This document shows, piece by piece, positions 27,664 to 39,594 of a stretch of DNA of 64,000 nt (position 1 is the first letter of the stretch; the number at the start of each line of letters is the position of its first letter). The stretch is from positions 62,001 to 126,000 of the forward strand of contig JAKEKT010000090.1 of the NCBI GenBank assembly GCA_021495925.1, written 5' to 3'. A model generated the notes under the pieces. It did no database searches. It was not told the DNA's origin and saw nothing but the letters and a program-made list of their open reading frames with translations. This stretch comes from Diplodia intermedia (lineage: Eukaryota > Ascomycota > Dothideomycetes > Botryosphaeriales > Botryosphaeriaceae). The position numbers were made by a program, and so were the translations under genes.

Positions 27664-28718
27664 GGTCGTTGTTGCGCACGAGGGGTTTTTTTTTTTTTTT
27701 TTGTTGCGCTTGGGACGATGATCGCGTGGGGAACAGGACGGGAAGGAACTGGGAATTGCGGAGATGATCGGCAGCTCCCCGCGTTGGAGAATGGGACGTT
27801 TCAATGGCCGGGTTTGTGCAGCAACAGCAGTAGTAGTAGGTGCGGAAAATGGCCCGAGCGGTTTGCGAGAGGGGGAGCAAACTGCAAGACCCTTACGTTC
27901 GGGCGGAGGGGCAGGAACAAGTTAATCAATGGTTTTGCGGCTGAGCAGCGGCACGGCGAGAGGTGCTGACTATGACGCCATTGTTTTGCTTGGCGGCCGT
28001 CCGAATCCAAGGCCGCAATCGCCGCGCTAGTTTTAATTATAGCAGCATCAACCATGCCGTCCCGACCGGGGTGATACTACTGAACTGATACTTTTGGGCG
28101 ACGCTTCACTCCTCTGTCGATGTTCTTGTATCAATTCTAGGTCCACATTTACACTCAGACACTTGCTTCTAGCAGTCCACGCGCCCCGTGTGGCTGAGCA
28201 GCCGAGACCCCGCATTGCTGATATCTGAAGTCAGCCGCTCGTCGCAAGGCCGTCTCGAACAACTCCGCCTCTAAGTGTGGGAGATACTATGGCGAGAATA
28301 ATAGCTTGCTTCCATTTGCCATGTCGCCAGCCAATTCAAATGGCAAAGAATGAGTGTGGTTCTAGATTTGCAAGTGAGAAGGAGCTCGTGCCTCGATAGA
28401 CCTGTCCGCGTTCCGATAGAGAGAACTTGGGAGGAATATCGCCGGGTAGTTTTTACATGTGCAGCCCAGCATCACAACATCCGTAAACGGAAAGCTCACG
28501 ATGGAAAGGTTTTGTATCTCTCAACACGCGAAGGATATTTCTACTAATGAGTGCTCCTACGCCCGGGCGCCACGAACAAAGTAAAAGGTCAATCGAACCG
28601 CAACAACCAACGTCCCAACGCGAAGCTCCGGTATTTTGCAAGTAATGACAGACAAAACGTCGCTGAAGCTCCGTCCCAAGGGAATCCAGCCTGCACTGCC
28701 CTTTCCCCCGTCTTTATG
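27664..28718. other. intergenic, upstream of the MCF-type gene and downstream of the metallopeptidase gene
   Basis: Contains an 18-nt T run at about 27686-27703 in the minus-strand gene's leader. The rest is unremarkable mixed sequence with only short, unconvincing ORFs. No tRNA or repeat was recognised. Confidence 0.45.
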
Positions 28719-29570
28719 CTAGTTGTCTTCCTCTCCGCGCGGGTAAGCGAAGTCACGGCCGCAGGTCTCAGTAAGCCAGATGTGCATGGCAAAGTAGACA
28801 TAGTTATCAGCATTCTCCGTAGTCTTGCGGGCACCAAGCCTATCACGGTCGTTCTGCAGGTTGAAGCAGTTGTAGGCGCCATAGGCAAAGTCATCGATCT
28901 GCTCGCCAACCGCCTCCAGCCCGACCTTGTCGTAGTGCATGAACTCATGCAGCACGTTAGCGCCCTGGAACGCGCGACCGACAGTCTCAGTATCGATGTT
29001 CGCCGAGATGCTCCCGCAGCCGTCGGCGACGTAGTCGCGGGCGTTCTTGCGGCCGAAGAACTTGGGGCAGAAGTGCATGCCCGGCCGGCCCCGCCGCGGC
29101 CAGAAGTAGGCCGCGCCGCTCTTGCCCTGGGCGTCCGTGGCGGAGCAGAAGGGCCGCCCGCCGCGCCGGCCGTAGTCGACGTCCCACACGACGACGTGCC
29201 CGAATTCGTTGGCGCCCACGAAGTTCTGGAACACCTGCTTGACGACGTGCGGGTGGTCCGCGCTCGGCCCGAACCACTGAGAGACCTTGTCTTTGTGCTT
29301 GTCGTCGTCCATCTTGGCGATCGCCACTTTGGCCACCGCTACGGCGTCCTTGAGGCCCTGCGTGAGAGCGGCTTTTTCGCCAGTGTCTGGGATTCGGTCG
29401 ACGTTGAAGATGGAACGCTTCTCGGGATTGGATTTGGAGTTGGACCCGGGGCTGGGCTCGAGCGAGTACTGTTTGCGGGCTTCGTGGGGATTGTGCGTGG
29501 GGTAGGGAATGGCATGGGTTAACTGCGAGAGGGCGAGCACGCCAAGCGTCAAAGCCTTCAGGAAAGACAT
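28719..29570 (-). CDS. secreted zinc metallopeptidase-like protein (deuterolysin/M35-like)
   Basis: 283 residues, single exon, intact. An N-terminal signal peptide is clear (MSFLKALTLGVLALSQLTHA, cleavage after residue ~20). The zinc motif is HEFMH at residues 208-212, with the catalytic Glu present. About 16 residues later IDDFAYGAYNC resembles the GTxDxxYG third-ligand region of aspzincins (M35), with the Asp in the right place. Several Cys (for example RPFCSAT, MHFCPKFF, DGCGS, YNCFN, TETCG) suggest disulphides, as in secreted enzymes. M35 enzymes cleave peptide bonds outside the cell. Sequence between the signal peptide and the core (KRSIFNVDRIPD) contains a Lys-Arg pair that could be a propeptide cleavage site. 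The GTx part of the motif is not conserved, so it may be a diverged or inactive relative. A TATA box lies upstream on the same strand. Confidence 0.75.
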   Translation of the reverse strand: MSFLKALTLGVLALSQLTHAIPYPTHNPHEARKQYSLEPSPGSNSKSNPEKRSIFNVDRIPDTGEKAALTQGLKDAVAVAKVAIAKMDDDKHKDKVSQWFGPSADHPHVVKQVFQNFVGANEFGHVVVWDVDYGRRGGRPFCSATDAQGKSGAAYFWPRRGRPGMHFCPKFFGRKNARDYVADGCGSISANIDTETVGRAFQGANVLHEFMHYDKVGLEAVGEQIDDFAYGAYNCFNLQNDRDRLGARKTTENADNYVYFAMHIWLTETCGRDFAYPRGEEDN

Positions 29571-31714
29571 GTCTGAACAAAACGAGATAAAATATGCTGG
29601 GTGATAGATTTTTCTGGTGGTAGTTAAGATGTCCAGTGTCAGTGATGGTGAATAAAGTGTGCTGTTTGGTTGGCCTCAGTGGGAATGTTCATGGGATTTA
29701 TACACCTTCTGTCCATGGTGAGGGGTGCTGTTTTCATCGAGAACTAAAAACACAGCCGCCTTGGCCATTCCCGAGGAACAGTTTCTTTTCATGATGGTGA
29801 AGAGGACGGAACCTCGTGTTGTTCTGTCTGCGACGGGGTTTCATGTCGTCCAGCTTGGCGGCTGAACCCGGCCGCTGCTTGTGTTACTACTCTTGACTTT
29901 GGGCCAAGCATCTAAAAAGGAAGCTTAAATGATATAATGAGACCACTTTTGGAGATCAAGCCGTAGGTGTCAACTTTCAAACCCCGGATCGTTCATAATT
30001 GACAAGTGACAACGCATGGGGTCGAGAGTTGGCCAAATAACAAATCAGCATTCATTTCCCATCGGGCAATGAAACTCTTGTGCAGGTGATAGTCTTCGCC
30101 TCTCACATGATTAGCATACCGTCATAATAGGTCGTAGGAGATTTGATTTTCTCGTGGAGGGAGTAGAAACAGTCCGCACGAAAACCCCCACCCCATACCA
30201 TCCCTCGCGCCGCCAACATCTCGCCTACTTCCACCTCGGCTCCACCGCCCCCGGCTGACCCGTCACGGCCATCTTCACCGCGCTCTTAACGTAGAATCAC
30301 CACCGCACACCTATCCGGCACCGTTCGTCGTAGACATCACTTCTGCACCGCCGTCCCCACGCATTGCCATCCGCGTCGACAGCACGCCCTTGAAACCGTC
30401 TGTTAGTTAGTCTACAACTCGTTCATTGCGTCAGCGGAAAGTGGTATTTACGATGTCCTGCGGCATTCGGCTGCCTGGATAAGGGGCCCAGCCCGCGATT
30501 TCCCCGCGTTGAGGTGTTCGTTGAGGTGCCGCGGAAAGATGAGAGTCTGTGCGGTTTAAGTATTTGCTAAGGCTAGAGAATAATAAGGGACCGGGCAGGG
30601 AGGCGGTGGATGTGTTGGTGGGGAGGGGAGGTATGCGAGTGAGATGGAGGAGGGGTTTTGGGGTGTGGATGGCGGAGGGGAATGAGACGATGCCGAGAGG
30701 GGGCTAGCGGAGAGGGGGAGTGGCAGGCGGAGATGGATGCCGGTGGGCTGGTTATTTTTGATGCGGTGGGTTTTGTTGTATGGGTAGGCTGGCATTTGTG
30801 CATCTCGGAAGAAAAGGCAGAGCGCACCCAACCGGAACTTTTGATTGGACCCCATTTGAGTACAGGTAGACTCGGCTCTTTGGCTACATGATGGAATCGA
30901 TGGCCGTAGTGTGGAATCGATCATCCTGAAGTTACTGGTTGGCAGTTGCAATGCGCGCAAAATTTGCATGACATTGAGATTCTTGTCATGTGTTCTCCAT
31001 CACGTAGTTCAAGGCGTCGTGGATCAAAAATGCAGCCAAGGTAAAAGCCTGCTGAGGGGCTGTGTAGGTTGTTACGCAAAATGCTGCCTGTCTCTCGGTG
31101 AAACTTGACCAAAATTGTACCTCAGCTTCGTGGAAAAGGTCATCCCACAAACTGCTTCACCTTGCGGGCGGAGTTTCACCTTCAAGATTCAGACTAGCAA
31201 TTAATCTAAGGCAGCCTTGGAAAGTACCTTGGACTCTGTGGCACTGACCGTGTTGCACGTACTGACGTACTACCGCACCTTGAAGTTTGACGGAAGGGGA
31301 CTCACTCATTGTTCAGCTGAGGGATTTCTAGTACTACATGAAAGACCACTTGGCCTGCAAGCCCTTCTGCGGCACAAGGCTGGATATAGGCTCCAGTCGC
31401 TATTTGGGTCAATGCTGTTGGATACGTAAGACTCAGCCTGATCAACTACAGGTGTCACGGGTGCGCCCCATGGAGATCCACTAAGTCGGTTCGGAGGCGC
31501 CGTAATCCCTTTCTGTGCAACCTAGCTAACCGCAGCTACGCTACCTTGCTTCAATTATTTTAGAAATAGTTCGTTTCGTGAGCAGGAACGCCAACCTTCG
31601 TCCTACTCTGCGGGTGGGGGCCGACTCTTCACCCAAACTCATTTAAACCAAGTCGTCTCTCTAAGACGCAAAGGCTCGAGTCAGCACCTTTGGCACCATC
31701 TAAACACTACTTTC
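29571..31714. other. 2.1-kb intergenic region with a possible gene relic
   Basis: No intact gene. On the minus strand about 30500-30220 there are short coding-like pieces separated by intron-like signals: an open stretch before 30450, a CTAACTAACAG acceptor near 30402, then an open piece with GVLSTRMAMRGDGGAEV, and a last piece ending AVTGQPGAVEPRWK-stop near 30235. Stops and missing splice logic suggest a decayed gene I cannot name. The remaining sequence shows nothing recognisable. Confidence 0.35.
29696..29702 (-). promoter_or_regulatory. candidate TATA box of the metallopeptidase-like gene
   Basis: Read on the minus strand the sequence is GTATAAATCCC, about 127-133 nt upstream of the ATG at 29570. 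The spacing would give a ~100-nt leader. No experimental support. Confidence 0.5.
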
Positions 31715-34700
31715 ATGTCTACTACCCCGTACGCATACTTGTCAGGCTCCGGGCCTCGGCTCGACGAGGATACTTCAGAAACTGATTCTCCTACCATGGA
31801 TCCTTCAAGCCCATTTCTTCCGGAGGCCATACCCGCCTTTGTGAACACCAACACCGACATTGACGAGCATCCATCGGATCCAGTTGACTTGGGAGTTCTT
31901 CAAGAGAACGATCTGGGCCATGCAACCAGTGACATTGCCGATGACGGGAACACACACGATGCCCATGATATGGACTTTGCGACCTCGACAACACTTCAGG
32001 GCTCTCACAACACGGAAGCAAACATGTCGCACGCCGCCGAAGGGATTGAGTCTACCTTGGGTCCAGCTCCAGCTATTGTTCCTTCCACCACCGACATCAG
32101 TGAGAATGATCAGGGGGGCATCCAGCAGGATGATGTAGCCTCTGTAAGTCATATTCGACCACGAATGAATTGTTACTGACCAGCTCAAATTAGCTGGAGA
32201 GCCCTGCCGAATGTCCTCCGACAAAGCTTTCCGCGCCTACTCACCTTCGCCCTGCCGTTCTTCTCGGATATGCTCTCGCTTTTGCCCTCACCATCGCTGC
32301 ACTTGAGCTTTTGGATTACTTCTCGCGTCGAAACAATGGAATTGCCACTGTGGATGAGAAGTACTACTACTTCTGGAAATATGGCCCTACCTTCTGTAAG
32401 TATTTAGCAAACTTGTTCAACGAAAGGAACTAACACAGATGAAGTCTTCACTGTCGTGGCCACTCTTTGGGCACAAGTCGACTATCAGGCGAGACAGATA
32501 ATGCCATGGGTAGCAATGACCAAGAGCCCTACAGATGCTAAGCGCAGTCTACTACTCAACTACATCACCTCATCAACACCGGGATCCCTTTTCAGATCAA
32601 TACGATATGGCCACCTTCCGGTCTCACTGGCAATCACTTCATCATTACTGATACGAGCTCTGATTGTCACGTCCGCGACCCTTCTCAGCCTTCAGTACCG
32701 GCCGATGGCTAGGAACGTCAGTGTTGTTACCACAGACCAATTCGACTTTACAAGTTCACTTGGGCTTTTGGAATGGCCGCCAAACCCTGATACAAAGTTT
32801 ATCGAGACCCCAGTGGATAGTGTTTTGACTGTGTACGCCATTAATGAGTACAATTTGTCTTATCCCTTTGGAACGACCGAAAATTCTGTGACGCAGTCTT
32901 TCACTGTGGCTACCAAAGGTACGAGAGGCCTTAAACAAATATGTTTCTTGTTTTACTAACCTTGTATAGGACTCTCAGGAGAACTTGAACTCGACCTTGA
33001 CGTGTTCAATACATCTTTGGAAAACTGCCACTACTTCAACTGGACAGCATCCTGGGAAGGCGAGGAATATGAGATATCTGTCGCAGATATCATTCCACCC
33101 CAACTGTCTTATCTGAATGATAGCTTTTGCTTGTTCGGATATAACCCCGAATTTAATTTTACTGACAGCGCGCCTCTCTCAAAGATGATAGCGCGGGCAT
33201 TGAGCAATACCGATACTCACGTTTTGAAGCATTGTTCGGAACCGGACACAACAGGAGAGCATCTTTGGATCTTGACTGTTAAATGGTTAGAGTATGGTGG
33301 ATATTTTGGCCTTATCTGCCAACCACGATATACTTTCACTCGCAGAAAGACATTTTCCCATTTGTCAGATTCCATTCCGGGCAAGCTCGGACACCGCGAC
33401 ACTGGAGCAAGGGCTCTAAGTATGGAAGCGTCCCCGTTCAATATTACCTGCATTATCTTTGCGTATCTCCGGTCTAGCCTTTTTTACAGCCGCTGGTCCG
33501 ATATCAACAATCCCACATCCAACCAATTTTGGGGGACTTTGAAGCCCTCCAAGCCTGGTCATGAGTCACTAGTCGAGTCCGACAGTCTGATTCAATCAAG
33601 CAGAGATGCTTTTGCGGCCTTGGCTGGACAAATAATCAAACAACTTAGTATGGTGCCCCGGAGTGCCGCTACAGAGGGGATACTCACATCCACTTCTGGA
33701 AGGTTATGCGTCGGAAACCTGGCACTCAGAACGATGGAAGCACTGCTTGCGCTTCTCGTCGCCGCGAGTCTGATGCTCTATCTTGTATGTTTCCATATTC
33801 CACGAGGAGATTTCGGATCACTACTGGCGCACGCCGCTGTCCTTGAAAGAAGTTCCGATATTGTGGAGATTCTTCACGGCACTGGCAATCTGCCTTTGAG
33901 AACCCTTCAAGCTCTGCTAGTCAAGGAGAAATACTCTATCTGTCCTACGACCTCCAGTATCCGCGCAGCCACACACGATCCCCACAACAGGCGGAAAAAC
34001 TCAGCATCGATCACTGGATATGCGGACAAGCAAGAGTCATGGCAACCAATTGCAGTCATGTGGAAGTATCGAATGACTGTGATCGCTTTGTCGATTCTGG
34101 CAGCAGCCACTCTTGAAGTGGTATATCGGTATTCATTAGCTCACGGTGGTCTGGCCGACGTATCCCTTGAGTCATACCAGAAGTACGCCTGGTCTTTCGT
34201 CCCGACTCTGATTATGGTCGTATTTGGATTGGCCTTTGGTTTCATTGATTCCGGAGCTAGAACTCTCCACCCTTTTCAACGGTTGAACAAAGGCGGGGTG
34301 GACTCCGAGGTTCTACAGTTTGATCCTTTAGGCACCATCACCGCCTCGGCCACGTTCCATTCGTTTAAGAAGGGTCATTTCTCCCTAGCAACTATATTGC
34401 TCACATCACTTCTGGCACCAGCCCTAACAATTGCCTCGAGCGGTCTATATGAGCATGGCACCGTATCTTCGACTCATCAGATTCGTTTGAAAGCTCAGGA
34501 CTGGCTCTATACCGCCGACGATCTTGTCCCGAAACCACCAGGGGATTCGTCCAAAGTAAGCGAGAGCATCTTTGAAGCGATCCAATTCAACAATCTCTCT
34601 TATCCACAGTGGACCTATGGAGACTTTGTTTTCCCAAAGATTTCTCATGAAGGGTTGCAAAATAGATCGAATCAGTCACTGATCGCCCGCTTGCCTGCCG

Positions 34701-35854
34701 TTCGAGCACAGATGAACTGTACTACCTATTATTCCGATAACATCAACTCCGAGGATGCTATGGAGTACCAAATACGCCTTGATCCCGGAAAATTTCAGGT
34801 TAAGGTGGATCCTCCAAGCGGCTGTACTCCCGGACAAGGTAGCCTGTTGATGGTCCAGTCTCTCTGGGACGGTTCATTGATAAGGACACCCCAGATATAC
34901 GCAGCAGGTCGTGGGTACATGTGGAAACTAAGAAGAGATCTCGAACAATCGTATGAAGAATTTAACTGTTCAGATGGCCTGATGCACCTCTGGTACATGG
35001 TTGGCCGCAGCAGTACGAGCTCAGAAGCCACCGAGTGCAGGAACATCACTCTACTACATTGCATGCCATACTTGGAATCTGTTCAAGTAAACGTTACGCT
35101 TACTCTGCCATCATTTCAATTGAGTGGCATTCCGGCCCCGGATCCCTTATCCGCACGGACTTTAGCCGGTTTGACAGTGGACTTTGGTATGCCGTACACT
35201 TTCACATCATACGGCGGGGATACAGTCGCGGCTCAGTACGGCAGCAACAGATGGAACACCTCGCTCGACGATTTATTCGAGTCCGTCGTGTTCGGCTACC
35301 AGGGCATCCCCATCGAAGAAATCTACGGTCCACAGAACGTCGACAGGCTGATCGGAGCCTTGAACTCTCGCTTGCAGGAACTTATCGCACTGGAATTGCA
35401 CACGGACTACCGCATTCCGCTAAATGCATCCGCCCTTTCTTCCCCCGACTTACCGCCGGCAGTCGCAAGCATGCTCACCAACATCCAAGGTTCCATTGTC
35501 GACGACAACCACATGCGTCTGTTCCAAAACGCAGTATCGACCCGCATCCTCGAAGGCGTGCTGGCCGCCATGGTGGTCTGCGCCATCATCCACTTCATCC
35601 TCGCGCCGAACACCAAGATACTGCCAAAGGATCCGGGAAGCATTGCGGCTAAGATGAGTCTGTTCGCGGACAGCCAGATGCTGGCACAGATGCCAGAAGC
35701 GGCTGGTGGACCTGGAAACGGCGCCAGTGGGCGGGAATGCCTGCGAGACGCTTTCAAAGGACAGACGTTCAGCTTGGGATGGTGGGGTGGCGGAGAGGGC
35801 GGCGGGACGAGGAGGTTCGGGATCGATGTCGGGAAAGCGGACGATGAAGCCTGA
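31715..35854 (+). CDS. DUF3433-domain multi-pass membrane protein, 1,331 aa
   Basis: Four exons: 31715-32143, 32194-32395, 32439-32918, 32970-35854. The introns are 50, 43 and 51 nt with GTAAGT, GTAAGT and GTACGA donors and TAG/CAG/TAG acceptors; total length is divisible by three. The N-terminal ~150 residues are acidic and hydrophilic. The first membrane helix is at ~157-178 (AVLLGYALAFALTIAALELL), followed by the family hallmark (YYYFWKYGPTF, then VDYQARQIMPW and SLLLNYI). A second copy of the same layout occurs in exon 4 (WKYRMTVIALSILAAATLEVV, later FSLATILLTSLLAPALTIA). Extracytoplasmic loops carry many N-glycosylation sites and Cys. A last helix lies at the C terminus (ILEGVLAAMVVCAIIHFILA). 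DUF3433 proteins are common in Pezizomycotina and often occur in expanded sets; their function is unknown. Frame intact. Confidence 0.88.
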
Positions 35855-37005
35855 CCACAACTGTCATTTTCTCTCGTCATCGGTAATGGGTTTGCTGCTT
35901 TACTGCTGAGCGGGGACGATTCGGAGGGTCTGAGGGGCTTTCGAGAGAGTGAAGAGGGCTGAGTCGGCTAGCCACGCGGAAGTCAATCGGTCATGGCTGA
36001 TACTTGTGGGGGTTTTATTTTTGCACCAGGCAGTTTCTCGTTCGCGTTTTGCATCGGTTTGTGGCGCGCAGGCGCAGTGGGAGATGGCGCCGTTCGTCCT
36101 TCTGGAACAACACCTCTCTCCCCAGACCCCTCCTCCAACACCGCCCACATCCTCGTCGACCTCACCCACGTTACGATATGTAGCTAGATGTAGAAGAATA
36201 GCGGAAGTAGAAATAAAAGCGAGAATACGATACTACAAGCGAGCGTAGGAATTTCGTATACGTCGTAGGCGAAGGCGTATCAGTATTGAGGAGAAGTTGC
36301 CGGTAGAAGTAGGGTCCGAGGATATGGTGGAGAGGGCAATGAGGGAGTGGGAGGAGAGGGTGCTGGAGAACGTGGTGGTGCCCTCCGAAGAAATGTCGCA
36401 CTGTAATTCGAAAGCAGTTTAGCAGTTACTTATCTACACAACGCGTTCTTATGTGCATATCCGAACAGGACACTGCATTTCTAATGCTCATTGGCATTGC
36501 CCAGATTTAAATAAATAAATGCAGGCATCAAAATAATTCAGAGCGAATTGGGTTGGCAGACTACATCAGTTGACTCGGGTCATTTCACAGTAATAGCCAC
36601 AGGCTGAATCATGATAAGTTGCAGCGCTGTAATTTAATTCTCCATGCGCTGGGCAAGGATGAAGTCTCGATCAACGTACGTGATTGGAAGCAGCCCAGCA
36701 GTGTATCAAAGGCGATGGTTCACTCAGCCTCCCGTCGATCTCTCGGGCTAATCATGCTCCTGAATCGCGTGGATTCTAAATGCAGAGACGAGAGCTGCGA
36801 TTGCCCGTCGTGCGCGAATCATGTCGTGGCACCAACGCTCAGGGAAACGAATCCTTCCAAATCCCTCGCCAACTTTCCAGTCCGAAGTTGATTTTTGGCC
36901 CCAGATCAGCATGCAAGTGCGCATCATGCCCAGACCTCGCTGGGCTTTTATGTCTGACGCCCTCCTCCACGTCACTCTCCTCTCCCACAGCGCAGATGTG
37001 TCGCC
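35855..37005. other. 1.15-kb intergenic region
   Basis: Short open frames occur on both strands around 35950-36420, including a 57-codon basic-then-acidic stretch at 36249-36422, but none has a start, splice signals or a family match. AT-richer around 36480-36620. No supported gene. Confidence 0.45.
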
Positions 37006-38873
37006 ATGTCCGACGCAAATTACAGTCGAATCGCACTGCACGACATGGGCAACTCCACCGAGCCAGCTCAGGATATGAAACACACACCAAGCCCTTCCTC
37101 CTCTTGGAACAACGATGACCTGGACAAGCCGCCGAATGCCCGGAAGTCCCGGAGATGGAATGTGGATTACCTCAGCAACGAGAGCATGGTGCAGAGCATG
37201 AAGAACATGCGGAGGGCAACCATCAAGGCCGGCTCCTCGCTCAAATCCCCCACAGAAAGGCGGAAGTCGATGCGTCATGTGTCCGCGTTCCTTATATTCT
37301 TCATCTTCGGCCTCCTTCCGCTCATCGTCTACTTCAAGATTCTAGACGCGCCCTTCCGAGCAAAGCCCGTCACGTGCGGAGACGCCGCCCAGGTCCAAGA
37401 AGAGGCGCCGGGAATCGAAGGCTTGTTCACCGTCGACCGCACGGCCGGAAGGTTTCCATTCTGGCTGGCAAAGCTCCTGGACACGATATGGGACCTCGTC
37501 GTCGCGCGCGGCATGCAGCTGCTGGCCGGCTGGATCAGTTACGTCGTCTTCTGCAATGCCATGCTGCGGGCCCTCGAGGAATCGCCCATCCCTTACCGCA
37601 CCTTCACCGGCCTCGCCATGAACGGCGCCTCGCTCTGGACCGTCGGCTGCATAGTGAGAGACCTCGGCCGCCACAGCCGCAAGCGCACCGTCCTGCTGTT
37701 CACCTACGCCGCCGTGGCGCTGGTGTACGTGCTCGCCATGCCGACGCTGTTCTCGACCATGACCGGCTACATCAGCGTGTCCTCGGCCTTTACGAAAGTG
37801 CCCGGGACCTCGCAGTTCGTGCCGACGGACGAGTTCGTGCCGGGCTACACGTACTCCGGCTTGCCCGACGTCCCGGACGGCACCTGCGTATCCCGCGATC
37901 TCGTCGCCCCCGCCGACTACAGGTTTGATTCCAGAAACGCCATATGTAAGCACCGAATCCCCACCGTGACCACCACCACCACCACCGCAAGCGAGTTGTT
38001 TTACTAAAGGACGCCGGCGACCCAGGCAACAGCACGTGCGTGACGAACTTCCCCAACGGCACGCACAAAGACCTCGCAACGGGCGAGCTCCTCTCATCCT
38101 ACGACGCCGGCGTCTCCACCCTCCTCGCGCAGCCCGACTGCACCTACTCCCCCAACGAGACCTACACCGGCCTCTCCGCCCCCATGGCGCCGCTATACAC
38201 CGACTCCTCCTACCTGCGCGGGATCCACGACCTCTACAACCCCGACAACATCGCCTACAACTGTGCGCCTCTCCCTCCCCCCTACCTCCCCCCTCCCTCC
38301 GAGGACCCGCGCTAACACCCAACCCCCCGCACAGGCGCCGCCCCCATCACCCTCACCCTCCCCGCCGCGACCGCAAACACCACCACCACCCTCCCCTACG
38401 CCACCCTCCTCGCCCACCTCGTCCCCGACTCCTCCTACTGCTACAACGGCCAGGGCTTCGACGCCACCACCGTCCGTCTCGCAGGCCGGTGCCTGCCTGA
38501 TACCGGCGACGGCGACGCTTCCGCCGCCTACCAATGGGGCTTCTCAGCGATGCTGACGAGCGTCGTGCTGGTCGTGCACGGCGTGTGGGCGGCGTCGCTG
38601 TACGCGGTGTGGGTCGAGGCCGAGTGCGGGAGCGTGTTGTGGGTCGCCGCGGGCAGGAGGCTCACGGCGTTGGGGGCGGCGTGGTTTGCGGTCGAGGCGG
38701 CGGGGGGGAGGGAGGTCGGGCCCGAGGGGGTGGAGGGGGTGGGTGGGGGGAGCGGCGTGGTGGTGCGGAGGGGGTTGGGGGTTGAGGCGTGGGGGGATGG
38801 TGGTGGTGGTGGTGGTGGTGGGGGGACGGGGGGGACGGCGGGGCGGAAGGAGGGGGAGGGGGTGGGGGTTTGA
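37006..38873 (+). CDS. unnamed multi-pass membrane protein, 571 aa
   Basis: Three exons: 37006-37945, 38026-38262, 38335-38873. Intron 1 (80 nt) uses GTAAGC...CCCAG; the nearer AAAG acceptor would create a stop, so the downstream one was chosen, giving AICNSTCVTNFPNGT. Intron 2 (72 nt) uses GTGCGC...CACAG. The total is divisible by three. Hydrophilic Ser/Lys-rich N terminus, then membrane helices at ~91-110 (HVSAFLIFFIFGLLPLIVYF), ~172-189, ~229-250 and ~465-485. A long Cys- and Asn-X-Thr-rich region between the third and last helices is probably extracytoplasmic. The C-terminal tail is Gly/Val-rich, from a G-rich DNA stretch with a (GGT)7 run. Organisation recalls other fungal surface membrane proteins of unknown role; I cannot name the family. 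Confidence 0.8.
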
Positions 38874-39228
38874 TCCGGTTGGACTGCTTTTGACTGACGC
38901 TTCGCTCTCTTCGGAAGGGGTTCTGTGTGTTTACGTGGCTGATGCGGAGAGCGTCTGTTTTCGAGGCGCCCCTGGGTTTTTTTGGTGCTGTGTATGGTGT
39001 TTTGGGATATATCGTGGAAGGCGTTTCGAAGATGTGTAACACCATTGGTGCTTTTCTCGGGCAGGATATGGAATGGCTCAGCGCATGCAGATCTTGGATG
39101 TGAAAACATTCTATCATTCGAAAAACCATTGAGGGGTATGAGACCTTATTTACATGAATTTTCGCCACACGCCCGCATCTACCATCTATAACTCCTCCCA
39201 TTCATCCATCTCACAAACACCTTTTTTT
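38874..39228. other. convergent intergenic region
   Basis: 3' flanks of two convergent genes. No ORF of interest and no repeat recognised. Confidence 0.5.
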
Positions 39229-39594
39229 CTAAACGGCGAAATCACCAGCCTTGAGGCCCTCCTCGACCATGGCCTTGTACTTGGCGAACTCGGCGTCGTT
39301 GCCGACGCTCTTCTTCAGCTGGACGGTCAGGAAGATGGCGATGGCGCTGGGCCAGAACGGCGCCAGCTTCTCGGCCAGGGCGTAGTACTCCCGGGCCTGC
39401 GGCGCGTCGGCCGACACGCCGGCCGGGAACGCGGGCGCCTGCTGGTCGAAGTGCGGCACGTTGGGCGACGACGTCAGGTCCCAGTGCTTGCGGGTGATGT
39501 TGACCCAGCCGGGCGTGACCTGCGGCATCGACTGCGACTTGATGACGTCGGCGTTGCGGGGGAAGGTGAAGAGACGGGCTTCGGCGGCGGCCAT
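39229..39594 (-). CDS. small conserved fungal protein, 121 aa
   Basis: Single exon; start ATG in an ACAATGGCC context, stop TAA at 39229. The sequence has a coherent, evenly mixed composition unlike the shadow frames: an N-terminal FPRNADVIKSQ, a central TPGWVNITRKHWDLT, then a Pro-rich segment and a C-terminal helix region (REYYALAEKLAPFWPSAI, LTVQLKKSVGND, EEGLKAGDFAV). No signal peptide; one mildly hydrophobic stretch (FWPSAIAIFLTVQL). I believe close relatives exist across ascomycetes, but I cannot attach a function. Its leader has a run of A just before the start (T run at 39606-39612 on the plus strand). Confidence 0.72.
   Translation of the reverse strand: MAAAEARLFTFPRNADVIKSQSMPQVTPGWVNITRKHWDLTSSPNVPHFDQQAPAFPAGVSADAPQAREYYALAEKLAPFWPSAIAIFLTVQLKKSVGNDAEFAKYKAMVEEGLKAGDFAV

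Noticed and set aside
36171..36422. Basic/acidic coding-like stretch on plus and a His/Leu-rich ORF on minus
   Set aside because: No ATG, no splice signals that join it to another exon, and competing frames of equal quality; too short to support.
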